DNA of 64,000 nucleotides, from assembly GCA_944548615.1 (NCBI GenBank), contig OX155980.1:62183582-62247581 (forward strand). The letters are read 5' to 3'. The position numbers and the translations under genes are program-made. The notes below the pieces were generated by a model that searched no databases, was not told the origin of the DNA, and saw only the letters and a program-made list of their open reading frames with translations. This stretch comes from Micropterix aruncella. Taxonomy: Eukaryota; Arthropoda; Insecta; Lepidoptera; Micropterigidae. Positions 43,815 through 56,129 of this stretch are shown here, piece by piece. Each line of letters opens with the position of its first letter. The first letter of the stretch is position 1.

Positions 43815-45065
43815 AAGAATCGATTTCACTTCCCCCGGTACGACGATTTAATGGGTAGTAAAATCTATCGTTAACAAATAGCGTTACGTTTAAAGTCAGT
43901 AAAGTTCGAAAATTGACCGGAGTTTTGGATCTAAAATTGCGCAGCGAGGACTGCGCGAGTCTCTTTCGCACGCACGCGAGAAAGATATAGAGACAGAAAG
44001 TACTTCCAATTACAAAAATACTTTTAAACACCTTTAGACCAATACACTTCAATCACAAAGATACAGATTCGCTTCTACAAAACATCAATATTAGTACAGT
44101 TATAATAACAGAGAGCGTCCTTTACTTTTGTTTGACTTTTACAATAATTTTGACTCGGTTATAGAACAAAGCAAGAAGCTCTTGATAGTTCAATATGATA
44201 AATGGCATCACATCACTCTGCCTGGTTAACAAGAGCATTCGCATCGCCCTGGTACCGCCTCATTCGGTCATCTCTCCGTAGATTCATTTGCTTGTAAATT
44301 ATCAGCTCGGTGACATAATTGCTTCTTACCAATACCATCGATAGATTGCGCCGATATGGAACATTCCAAAATCTAAGATCTAACTATGATGAATACAAAA
44401 AAAATATTACTATTTAAAATTAAACCAACGAAAACTTCGTTGCTCCAGCAAACTCATGTCTTTCACCTTGCTGAGCTCACTTCAAGTTGCGAACTACAAA
44501 CCCGAGCAGCCCAAACGGTGAGCCCGCTAGGACAGCCATGAGACTACGGCATATGAGCTTGCATTTTATCTTAACTCCGAGATCGGTCAATTGCACTCCT
44601 AGATGTACAACAAAATAAAGAATATTAACTGCCATATACGAGCACTGGTCAATAATTGCCGATAAAGTCTATATGACTCTTGGGTCAATATTTTGGAGTT
44701 ACAAGCCTTTTACTAATACTGCAGTCGTTATTGAGCCACACACCGCCGCTCCAAAGCAGTCCATCTTCAAACCACATCACTCAATGGAGGGCTTCACTTA
44801 GCGAAGACGTAACTTAAGACATAGTATCGGGATTCTGATATATCTGACATAGTATCGGATAACTGAGAGTTAGTGTGACAAGATACCAAGCTAATCTCGT
44901 CCGCTGTGGCTACACAGAGAATGCTGCAGAACGAAGACCACCTCCAATCCTGCCCGCAGTTGTCAAACCCTATCACACAGCATGACCTACAAGAGGCGAA
45001 CGACAAAGCTATCCAAGCCGCATGCTTATGGAGGGACCTGGCAGGGACACGTTAACGAACAAACG
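43815..45065. other. no recognisable gene
   Basis: Mixed-composition sequence with short frames on both strands; none has a domain I can name. The right part may be eroded LINE sequence leading into the RT fragment at 45070. Confidence 0.35.
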
Positions 45066-45190
45066 AACCAATAATGCGGTGGCCAGAACTCTTTATAAAT
45101 CATGTGTTCGCAGCATACTTCATTTTGAAAAGATCCAGAAACGCTTCGTGGCATACATTGCTCGACGTCAGGGAGTATTCCTCGTTACCT
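45066..45190 (+). pseudogene. LINE RT C-terminal scrap
   Basis: The plus frame reads ARTLYKSCVRSILHFEKIQK then RFVAYIARR. ARTLY-S-VRS-L and I--IQKRF--YI are the post-catalytic blocks of CR1/Jockey-type RTs, with the stretch between them missing. Confidence 0.4.
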
Positions 45191-46599
45191 ACACTCACAT
45201 ACCAGTTCCGACTACGAATGCACAGGTGGTTTCGGCCACGAAAACAGAACCTTAATCACGCAACGAGCCCAGCAGAAACAGCAGAGCTCATTCTCTTATT
45301 TTTTTACCTGTTTTGGGTGAATTTCTCAGTCCACTATGAAAAGTCACGGTCGAGATCGGAACCCTCAAAAGTAGCCAACTCATCTCTTGCACGACCTCCG
45401 CACGGCCGTACGGATAGCTTTAACCTTTTGGCAGGAATTACATTCAGGGAACCACAATACTTAACGCGTTAAAAAATTCTGTTTGATGTTTCATTATATC
45501 TTACTAACTATACTAACTGCTCGGTATTGTGTCGGATGCTATATACCTCTAATGCAGAATGTATTCATTTGATATTTAGCACCTGAAGAAGGAGATATTC
45601 ATACAATTTGTAGAAGCATAAGTCAAGCAATCGCACATATAATTATAATGCACATATTTTTTTTGCATGACACCCACTTCTCCCACACCTATACACAATT
45701 CAATCACACTATCACCCATTAACCCTTTAGTATTTACCCATTACCTCGTTGAAGCATGAACAAATTATGTATTTGCATTTATAGAATAACCTTAAACAAA
45801 AACATTAATTATTACTGACAATTTGATGATTAGCCATAGGTGTTGGAATTTACATAAATGGTATGAAATCAAAGACTGTCGTGAAGTTTGTAGCATCCGA
45901 CGTATCAGCGATGTTCCTACCGCCATTGAAGTGCTGTCAATCGTTGTTCTGCGGTTAGGCGGCAAACTGCTGTTGTTATTACACAGATTATAATGGTGGT
46001 GTATTGTATGTTTCATTGTATCGCAGTAACTTTTCTCACCAATAAATCGATTTGAATGAATTTTAATAATTATTGAGATGTTTCCACTCAGATGAAATTG
46101 ATTTGTTTTACTGATGACATAGGGAATTCTAGAGTGGGCTTCCGATCTACAAGTGAATTTGAAGAGGCGATTCGATGCGACGACGCGACGCCCGCGCTCC
46201 GGATATGCGCTTCAGCGGATGTTACGCGACAGACGGTAATCCATGCCCAAATATCTCGTTACTTGCTCCTCGTTTTATACCAGGAGGATGGAAATTGTAT
46301 GCGCGCAACGCTACTAATAGAGGAGCAGAAGCAGATGTCAGTCTCGATGACAGTACGCTAGCCACTGTTGTCCGCGAAACCGTTTGACGCGAGCGCTCGA
46401 GTTGTTTAAACGCATATTATACTAAAGAAATACGTCCAATGGCAAATGGTTATCTAAAGGTTTTTAAAATACGCAAAAAATAGATTTCTGTTGATATTAA
46501 ATCAAAAACATTTGTTGATTGACTCCATTCTTTGTGAGGTCGGAAGCACGAGACATTCGAAAATGGAGTAAAAACATATATTTTTATTCCTCATTTTGT

Positions 46600-48000
46600 T
46601 GTCCACTGATTTGAAGTAAATACTTATTGCAATTTATTGAGTCATCTACAAAAACATTGATAATAAATGGTTCCTTTATAAGGTCCCGATCGATTATAAA
46701 AACCCAATAATTTAACCAATAATACCAATAATAACATGCAGTTGTTAGTGTCATTTATGGCATTTTTAATATAGGCTGATTGCATCACAGAAATAATACC
46801 GAGATAATACGGATGTTGCATTACAGAAATAATCCATCAATCTATTTGAACATTGAAGTGCGTAATTATTACATATTATATGGAGTATTAGTTTGCTCAG
46901 TATCATAGGACGTTTTGGCAACCTTTCAGCGCCGGCGACTTGCAAGTGGTGCTGATAGCATTGTCGACGAAACTAATCGCAATTTATTTGGCCATCTATA
47001 CTAACACTAATAATGCATGGTTTTTTATGTGATTAATTATAAAAACCCAATGATAACAATAATAACATTCAATTGTTAGTGCCATCTATCGGGGACCTAA
47101 TGAGCCCTGTTAGAAGGTCACGAAGACCCATTCGTTCAGGGTCGGTCACACTTACGGATCAACACCGATCCGGCGGCCTCCACGCAGAAGTGAGAGCCAG
47201 GGTAGGACGCTGGTCTGCGGGCCAGTCTCCCCTAGCAGTCAATCTTCGGGCGGTCCTGGACGGTTTGCGCACCATTTTGGCGTCAGCCAATCGATTGTGC
47301 ACTCCGACTAACAGTCGGGGGGAATCTGGGAACAGTAATATTTCCCATAGAGCAGGGGTGGTTGTTAACCTTATGGCAACTGCTCTTGAAACGACCATTC
47401 GGCCACCCGTTCCCGGGTGAAAAAGCCGGGCAAAGATGCCGTGGTCCGCGACAGATTCGGTTAACACAGTATCACCGCTTATAAGGGAGAGGTCTGCGCA
47501 AGCGACCTCGATCCTGTAACCAGTCAGGAGGTAGGAGGTATCCTGAAAGTTAATTCCAGAAAAAGATATCCTTCCAAACTGGTAGTCAGGGGGTGAGGCT
47601 GCCCGCTGGATACCTTTCCCGGTGCCTCGCTCTAAGGCATTGGCCTCTGACAGGCAGGTGGCGTAGCTCGACTGTGAATTGTTTTTCGTCCCAAGTCTTC
47701 TGCGCTCACCTCAAGGGAGACAGAACGATACATTTCGTTAAAACTTCCTGAAGTGACGGGTTCGCCCGTTGTAGTTGACAGCTCTAGCGCCATCTATCGC
47801 ATTTTCATATAGGCTGATTACATCAAGGAAATAACACTGAGAGATTGCACACAGTGAGAAAACGTTTTGTTATTATATTATTATTTTATTACGAGATAGG
47901 ATACCGTATAGGCGTGGTTAGAGCGTCATCTATAATGCCTCACCATACTGATATACCACGAAGGCAGCCATATTAAACATAACAAAAAATAAAACATTTT
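46600..48000 (+). repeat. family Y, two adjacent copies, the second split by family X
   Basis: Copy one (46600-46860) and copy two (46920-47091 plus 47786-48000) share GCAATTTATT, a TTATAAAAACCCAAT block, TAATAACAT, TGTTAGTGCCATCTATCG and TATAGGCTGATT. Copy two also has TCAGCGCCGGCGACTTGCAA, matched at 62565-62600 inverted, and GTTATTATATTATTATTTTA, matched at 5562. Unknown class. Confidence 0.6.
47092..47785 (+). mobile_element. retroposon family X, copy 2, inside family Y
   Basis: 694 bp flanked by AGTGCCATCTATCG (47078-47091) and AGCGCCATCTATCG (47786-47799), a 14-bp duplication with one mismatch. Starts GGGACCTAATGAGCCCTGTT and ends GTGACGGGTTCGCCCGTTGT then AGTTGACAGCTCT. Excision restores the family Y sequence CCATCTATCGCATT. 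Confidence 0.8.
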
Positions 48001-48169
48001 AATCAAAAAATAAAATAAAAAATAAAATAATAACCCAGACATGCAGTGCGTATATCACTGCTACAGCACAATATCAAGCATTGAGTAATGTCTTTATGAA
48101 ACCGGGTAATTGTTTTCATTGGTCTTTATGAAACCGGGTAAGATCGTTATTCTAGGAGTGCACGTACAT

Positions 48170-49630
48170 ATTACTTTCTCGACCCACCAACCGTCCAGAA
48201 GGGAAAGTATTGTGAACGCACTTAAAAAAGAGATGGAGACGGAAATATTCGTTTTGAGCCCCCGCTAAGACGGGTAAGACCATTTCAAGATTAAAGTCTG
48301 TCTGTGTGGCTATCCGTCTGTCTGTCTGCCTCTGTATCTGTGTGTATAGTCTACGAAATATTATTTGACAAAAGTGTCCTTAGCACATTGGTGCCTTTTT
48401 CACAACGATCGAGATCTTTTTCACACCTATCGTCGAATGTCTAATGGCTTGATATGGTTAGACTAAATCGCCTTGATCGCTTAATAATATTAATTATTTA
48501 TACGTATCAATTTTCAAGCTAAAACACTAATAATAACATTTTCTTCCGAATCTTTCAATGACAGCTCAATAAGCAATAGAATTAATTTAGGAAAAATCTT
48601 TATTGTAGTAAAAAGTAACAAAATTATTTGATAACATTTACTTATAAAAAATATCAAAACGATTTACTGGTTATTTCTTCTACAATGATTATTATTACTT
48701 TATCAATTGTATAAACTGAAAGCAATATTAAATATTTTTACAATAAGTCGAACATGTGATGAAAGTATCCCCTAAGAATAAAAGTAAATACGTAAGTAAC
48801 GTAAGTAAGACTAAGAATTAAAAGTAAAAATTTCACAAAAAAACACAGGAGTAAAACAAAACCAATAAGTCGAACATGTGATGAAAGTATTAAGACTAAG
48901 AAATAAATGTAAAAAAGTTCACAAAACCAACACAAGAGTAAAACAAAACCAATATATATACTGTATAACCGGTACCTATACTGCAATATTTACTCTGATC
49001 GTTGGTGGTACAAAGTTCAAGATGTTATGATCGAACCCGGTGCAGCGGTCAGTTTGTGCCTTTAAAGCGTTTGTTAAAGTGTTCCACGCAGGTAGAATCG
49101 ATCTCCATAGTAAAATAAACGGTTACAACTTGTTGGGAATCACTGTTTATTTTATGACATTTTAACGACACTTTTGTCAAATACTATTTCGTAGACTAGA
49201 TGTGTATATTCCTCCACGTTAGATATTTAACTGAAATTTGGTATGCAGACATCATTTATTGATCATGGCAATTTTAAAAGTTTTAGTTGAATTCGGTTCA
49301 CCAGAGAACGCATTAGTCATATTTCAATCTCGAAATATTGGACTTAGATACTTTAAATTTGGTACAGATGCCTTGTTGGGCAGAAATTATTGTGCAATTT
49401 CGGTTGGAATATCTCTTAGATAAGTTACACTAATAATAATTTAATAAAATATTAACGCATCGAGCGGCGCAGTTCGTTTTTCGGCTAAGTGCCAACAGAT
49501 GGAACGGAACCCAGCCGGATCGTCCGACGACCGAGAGAGGGCGGTCATCGATTATATTTATAAAATTAATATTTAAATAAAATCAGTCCAAGGCTACATG
49601 CCGGAAATGTTTTGGTGTGACACAACTGAT
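48170..49630 (-). repeat. family W, inverted copy split by a MITE
   Basis: The low-coordinate part (48170-48350) has GACGGAAATATTCGTTTTGA and a CTGTCTGTCTG tract. The high-coordinate part (49197-49630) has ATATTCCTCCACG, ATTTCAATCTCGAAATATTG, TGCCTTGTTGGGCAGAAATT, and ends with a CATGCCGGAAATGTTTTGGT-type block. The parts rejoin across 48351-49196. Confidence 0.65.
48351..49196. mobile_element. 846-bp MITE in family W
   Basis: Inverted ends: GTCTACGAAATATTATTTGA then CAAAAGTGTC at left, and GACACTTTTG then TCAAATACTATTTCGTAGAC at right. TA lies directly outside both ends (48349-48350, 49197-49198), as in Tc1/mariner-type targets; a longer TGTGTATA match nearby is also possible. No transposase is present. 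An internal tandem duplication of about 120 bp starts AATAAGTCGAACATGTGATG at 48743 and again near 48865. Confidence 0.75.
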
Positions 49631-49634
49631 TTTA

Positions 49635-50705
49635 TTCCTCGGTGTACATTAGCCAATCAGTGCATCAATTGATGAAACTGCTTGGTCGTTTGAAGATGGT
49701 GCCTTAGGGAAGTCGGCCGTCATGCAGTCAATTATGCGACCCTCCAAAGATATAATTAGATGGAGCGGTGTCACGGATGGAATGGCGCGCGCCACGGGCC
49801 TTACTTTTGAAACAACCGTCATAAAGGAAAGGGACGACCAGATTCGACCCTCTCCAATTCAAAACTCAATGGCGTGAACTAAGTTTAGAGTTAAGGGTCC
49901 GTATAATGTCATCTGCGTATATACGGAATTATATATTATATTTTGTAGTTGTGACGAAGACATAACATGTTTTTTTTACTATTGATGATTTTTTATGTTG
50001 ACTACATTTTAATATGTTTACACTATTTCAATAAAATTTTGGAAATACAATTCAGATATTTATTAATTTGAAATACTTTTGAATATTTGAAACTAATTGT
50101 TTAATTTTAATTCCATCTTAAATATTTTTTTTCTAAATGTTCATAATTTTTTAAATACTATACTCAAAGGTACTGAATTTAATTTCTTTTGTTTTTTCTG
50201 TAAAATAATTCTCATGTACGCCTGCCTTAGTACAGGTCTAGGCGGCGTTGAAGTAGTGATCAAAATGCTCCAGTGTGCTTTATTTTTTGCTACTTGTCCA
50301 AATACGAATATTTTAAAATGCTGCAGGAATTTGTATCTCATGCTTTATCTTAAATAAATACATAAATAAAATAATTATTGAATATTTTTCAGGTTAGGTA
50401 CTTAATATACATAATTCCAAATACTACTTGTGTCGCAGGTAATATTTACCTGTTTTTTTTGCTTGGTATCTGCAGTTGAAATATAAAAGTTGTATGTAAA
50501 AAAGTTTAAAAAAAACTACGTTTAATATATTTTATTCCTAATTCTAAAAATTCTTAGATTATTTTTTTTTCACAGTTAATAATATTTTTTAAAATTAAGT
50601 CCGTACTTAGTATTAAAATTATTGAAATTGAAATTATATAATTGAAATTATGTATTAATACTAAAAAAAAATTAACGTATAAAATAAATGAAAGGAGACT
50701 TATAT
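49635..50705. other. no recognisable gene
   Basis: AT-rich sequence with a small GC-balanced part at 49660-49870. Short frames only, without recognisable motifs. Confidence 0.4.
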
Positions 50706-51494
<789 letters not shown>

Positions 51495-51499
51495 ATTTC

Positions 51500-51692
51500 A
51501 TATATGGCAGGTGTTATTTATGATACGACAATATCTTACAACCAACCATACTATGAAGTCTGTGTAACATGTGATTTTGTGTGTGTCTTGTTATTGTATT
51601 CGCTCGGCAGAATTAATTTTATCCCAACGTAAAATAGTGTTCCAGTCGGGAACATTACAATTTAAGTGTAGGCGACCTCACCTCTATGCCTT
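51500..51692 (-). mobile_element. tRNA-derived SINE, copy 3, degraded
   Basis: The minus-strand head CATAGAGGTGAGGTCGCCTA and tail GTATGGTTGGTTGTAAGATA follow the SINE order seen at 59288. The B-box is eroded to GTTCCCGACTGG. Its tail directly abuts the TA tract. Confidence 0.55.
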
Positions 51693-52489
51693 CGTATTGT
51701 GGCTTAGTGGTTTATTTTATTATTTTTATTAACTTCAACATTTTATTCACGGACTTTATTACGGGGTCGGACGTGGTTAAAGTGTCTGCGCAAATAATGT
51801 CTTGATTTTACGTAATAAAATCATATTTCCTTGCGGTTTCAGTGCTTATTGCTTAGTGCTAGTTTCTAGTGTAGCTTACTGCTAGTTTCTAGTGTACTTT
51901 ATGAAGTACACCTAGAACTAGCAATAACTTGAGATTTGTTTAATGAACAGTTTGCTTTATATCGAGGACAGAGTATTTATCAAGCAATTTCAGAGATGGA
52001 TAGGTCTGATGTTTTTTAATTAATTATTCTTAATATTAGCTTTTAGACCTTTAATCAAAAACTTGTTAAGATCGGCTACATAGCTACCATATGCAGACGT
52101 ACCATGCAGATAAGTTATATTGAACATATTAGCCTAGGATTTATCTACCATTGAAAACATATATGAAGAGTGGAATATATATTATAGAAGCTTTTTCCTG
52201 TTTTTCAACAGAAATATAATGGCTAAACAACTCTCGATAAAAGAATCACAAAGTCCTCTAACAAATGTTTGTATTTCTGATTCCTTTTAATTAACCTCTT
52301 CGCTATTTAAATACAAGTAAAGGATTAAGAAACTGACCTATTTTTCATAATATCGATTATTGAACACCAAAAATAAACCAAATAATAAAATATTTATCTT
52401 TTTTGTAATTTTACTTGGCCAGTTTTATATACGTAACCCATTGTACGAATATTCACTAATAAAAACTAACCTTGTATATTATTATTACA

Positions 52490-52830
52490 ATCCTACGAAG
52501 TGGCGTTTGCGTGGCCAGACTGATGGAGATATGGATATTCGTCTTCATTTACCTTCCGCCTCCCATTTTCTGCTTCTCTTGCATCCGTTCGACTAATTTC
52601 TGTTGTGACTATTAAATCCCTCGTGGCTCGTGGCGTATATGGATAGTAAGGAAAGTGGCATCTGGAGCACGGAAAAATATATCATTAAAATAATTAGTGC
52701 AGCTCGACGAGATAATTAATGGTATATGCCTGTTTGTCTCCGAGCGACAGGCAGGCGCTATATTGGAAACTGAAGAATGACGCGCCTCGTGCGCTGGCCC
52801 GTGTCACAGTATACATAGGTCACACTGGAA
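52490..52830. other. possible conserved non-coding segment
   Basis: A high-complexity stretch in an AT-rich area: GGCCAGACTGATGGAGATAT, TTCTGTTGTGACTATTAAAT, AGCTCGACGAGATAATTAAT, CTCCGAGCGACAGGCAGGCG. No repeat copy in the window and no convincing exon; short frames exist in several phases. It would lie in the putative long intron between 42865 and 61508. Confidence 0.2.
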
Positions 52831-52939
52831 GGTTCCTGAGCTGGCCACTAAAATGTTTTTTTCAAAGAATAAGTACAACATTTCAAAATAGCACTCTTTA
52901 ACTGTAGAATAAGGGTTGGTTCATTTAACTGTCATTTGA

Positions 52940-53325
52940 TTTAATTTCCCGGTTTTTTTCGCGATGATGACGGGAATATTTATTTTGAGCCCCCCTGAGA
53001 CAATTAAGACGATTTCCAGATTGAAGTATGTTTATGTGTCTGACTGTCTGTGTGTCTGTCTGTGTGTGTATGAATCCAAATTTGGTATTCAGGCATAATT
53101 TGGTCATGACAAGAATTGAAAAGGTGGTTGAAATCGTTCCATCACATTTAAATTTCGCCATGAATTTTATTCACTTATTAACGCCGGGCGCCCGCGGCTA
53201 GCCGAGAAACCTAAACAGGTTCGTCCGCCGGCCGAGTGAGGGCGCTTATCGATTTTATTTGTGAAATTAATATTCAGATAAAATCAGTCCTTAGCTACTT
53301 GCCGGGAAAGTCTTGGGGTGACAAT
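52940..53325 (-). repeat. family W, inverted, internally deleted copy
   Basis: GACGGGAATATTTATTTTGA, a CTGTCTGTGTGTCTGTC tract, TTGGTATTCAGGCATAATTT, then directly ATTAACGCCG and the terminal block TTCAGATAAAATCAGTCCTT to CTTGCCGGGAAAGTCTTGGG. The middle of the family (the CCCAACAAGGCAT region) is missing. Confidence 0.6.
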
Positions 53326-53329
53326 CGAT

Positions 53330-55570
53330 TTTTTTTCATTATAGCGTCATTTTAAAAACTACATTCCGACTCGACGCCGACAACGTCGGCTCAGGATTCG
53401 ACAGCGAAGAATTCAGACATCCATAAATACAATAGTATATTCGCCTTAACGATGACCTTCTGATCATCAATACTTCCTAATATCAAAGTTTCTGTCAAAA
53501 GCCAAATAAAATTGCCGATGTGAAAGTGAATCAATCTCGGGCGACGTTTCTCGAACCACCCCAAGATGCGTTGTGTTTTTTTCGTTCTTTATATGAAGTT
53601 AGCCTACTCTTTATATTTGTGTCATATAAAAACAAAGCGGCAATCTCCATAAAACCGTTATTTGCAGAAAACGAAAAAAACGTTAACAGAAACAGTAATT
53701 ATTACTTATAAGTATTAGTATTAACAGAAACAGTACGCAGATAAAAGTGATATCTTAATTAAATCATTCCTAAATTAAAATTATGATAAAACGCAAAAAG
53801 TTAAACAAATGGTTGTAAATAAATAGTTACCTATAAGCAATAAGTTGTTGGAGATTTTCGCTTTTGAAAGGAACATAAGGAGCTGTTTTTGTTGTGAGTC
53901 ATAGTGAACATTGCTGGATTTGTTATGGAATCGAATGTGTACGCCATACTAACTGCTGGGTTCTGATTGGCTAATTCGGAGATTGCCATGTTTGAAACAA
54001 AACGTTTTTGATGCGAACCTTGGTAGAAACACGGCAAAAAGTATTGGATTTAGCCGCTATTTTCGGGTTTAATATTATTCGGAAGTTTTGTGCTCTACAG
54101 ATAAATAATTTTGCAGCATTAGTTTAATTTACACATTTTGTTGAGATTGTGCCGTCTTTGTTTTTATATGACACATTTATCTACTGTGCCCGTGCTGAGC
54201 AGGCAGGGATCTTATAATAGAAAATTCGTTGAAAGATTGGGGTTAGAAAATGTGTGTAAAGATTGGGCAATACAGGTTTCATTTATTAGATATATAAATA
54301 AATTTATTATTTTTAAATTAATAATTTTATATAAATAATTAATAAATTTATTTAGGTTTTCCTGCCACACTAAACTACAGAAGTAATGCTCAGGGAAACA
54401 TCTGCTGGTGTCTGTGGACCATATGTGATAGGTTAATAAGCCTGGAATCATGAAACCTCATGCCAGTTTGCAACACCAAACATGATTTCCGTCTACTGTC
54501 ATTTTGACGGTTTTTTAGGTTTTTATTGATTTAATTATAAAAAAACCTGGTAAATGAATCTGGTGTTTTTTTATTGTAACCAAATGGTTGTCCTCTTATA
54601 TAAACATTATAAAGTACTAAATGCCTTTGAATTTGACTTTTTACCATAAAAAGGCTCGAACACCTAAAGTTCATCCTCCTTGCGCCAGTACACAAAAATA
54701 TTTTTTATATATTTTTTTCCATGATCTATATACAACCTTTTTTATATATTTTTTTCCTATACCATAGAACATCTTTTCCGTATAGGGTGGTTTTGAAATT
54801 CTAAAGAAAAAAAAACAATCCAAAATAATACAAATGTATGCATACACGATACACATGCATGCATACATGTACAATTCATTCTCGAACATATTCCTTACAA
54901 AACAACAAATCCATTCCACCTGTAAATTTACAAAATAGGGTGTCCATTGACTTGTTACGCCTGGGGCAACAAGTAACCCTGAATAAAACGCAATCAGGCT
55001 TTGACAACTATTGGACAGGAGGGACCTTCTAACTTTCCTTTCAGTATTTAATTTTTTTTTTGTAATATAACAGTAAAATTATCGTTTTTTAATTAAAAAA
55101 TCGAACTTTCATGTTCCAAACCAATGTGATTGTGGCATTTATAAAAATCATATAACAGCTAAGCTTCAAGGGGGTGAATTAATACGAGCAGGTAAGCAAC
55201 TTTTAATAAATATTTTTCGGAAAATAAAAGGTTTTTTGTTTTATTATTAACTTGAAATTTTGAAGAACTTTACTTTTAAATAAAAGTTTGTCAAGCGTCT
55301 GTGCCATCTAGCGGTAGGTAAAATATCGCTAATTAACAATATTATCGACATTTTAGGTACCGCTTGTTGGCGCATCCTGCTCAGCGCTTTTTATACTATT
55401 TTTCAGAAAAATTCAATATTTTCACATTTAAAATATACATTTAGTCTGAACTGTAGTTGATAAACGTCGTCGGAAAGGTTCTGACTTTGCAGCTTGTTAC
55501 AAACACTTACATTACATGGTATATTGTACATTACATTTACAAACATTGACATTACACAAAACATGGTATA
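53330..55570. other. no recognisable gene
   Basis: AT-rich sequence with short frames on both strands (e.g. 53831-54037, 54671-54919 minus) and a repeated TTTTTTATATATTTTTTTCC motif at 54700-54750. No domain, RNA gene or mobile-element landmark recognised. Confidence 0.4.
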
Positions 55571-55574
55571 ATTA

Positions 55575-55885
55575 TATACCCACTTAAATCGCAAGCAATT
55601 GTGATAGGCGGCAAAAAAACATTGTCAAAAATAGATACTTCATCATTACCGCCAATTCGTGTAAATGGAAAAATTGTCGAATATACCAAAAATGTTAATT
55701 GATCCTTGGAATTCTAATTGATCAACATCTTTCTTGGCAAGATCAAGTAAACCAAGTAAGTCGTCGTATTTTTCATGGTTTTCATAGTCTCCTTCGACTT
55801 CAAAGATTTCTTTCCATGTAACATAAAGAAATGATTGTGTCGACACTCTTAACGCCTATACTTGACTACGGTGATGTTTGTTATA
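55575..55885 (+). pseudogene. LINE C RT fragment, left of the mariner insertion
   Basis: Plus-strand pieces: LKSQAIVIGGKKTLSKID then SSLPPIRVNGKIVEY, LSWQDQVNQV (other frame), and KEMIVSTLLTPILDYGDVCY. This is the post-catalytic region of a Jockey/I-like RT; intact relatives read SLPPI--NG--I-Y---VKNLGI, D--LSW--QV, and LLLPILDYADVCY. The sequence stops where the mariner terminal repeat begins. The matching C-terminal tail lies at 58513-58760. Confidence 0.65.
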
Positions 55886-56129
55886 TATTAGGTCTTTGAA
55901 TTGAAAACTTTTTTGTAATATTGAATATTTATTTCGAAGATAATTGGAAAGTGCATTTCATTCAATGTATTGTCCATCGCTAGCTATGACGTTCTGCCAT
56001 TTTCTGGCAAGAGACAGATTCTTCGGCGGAAGAAGTCTTCGTCCTTGGAGGCTATCCACGAATCCAGCCGTTTTTCAATATCCTCGAAAGACTAGAAGCA
56101 CTGCTCGGAAAAGCCATGGGCCATTGTCC

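Noticed and set aside
46092..46390. Overlapping open frames of 89 and 70 codons, possible exon or small gene
   Set aside because: The two frames have similar coding-like composition, no domain, and no convincing donor; could not choose between them.
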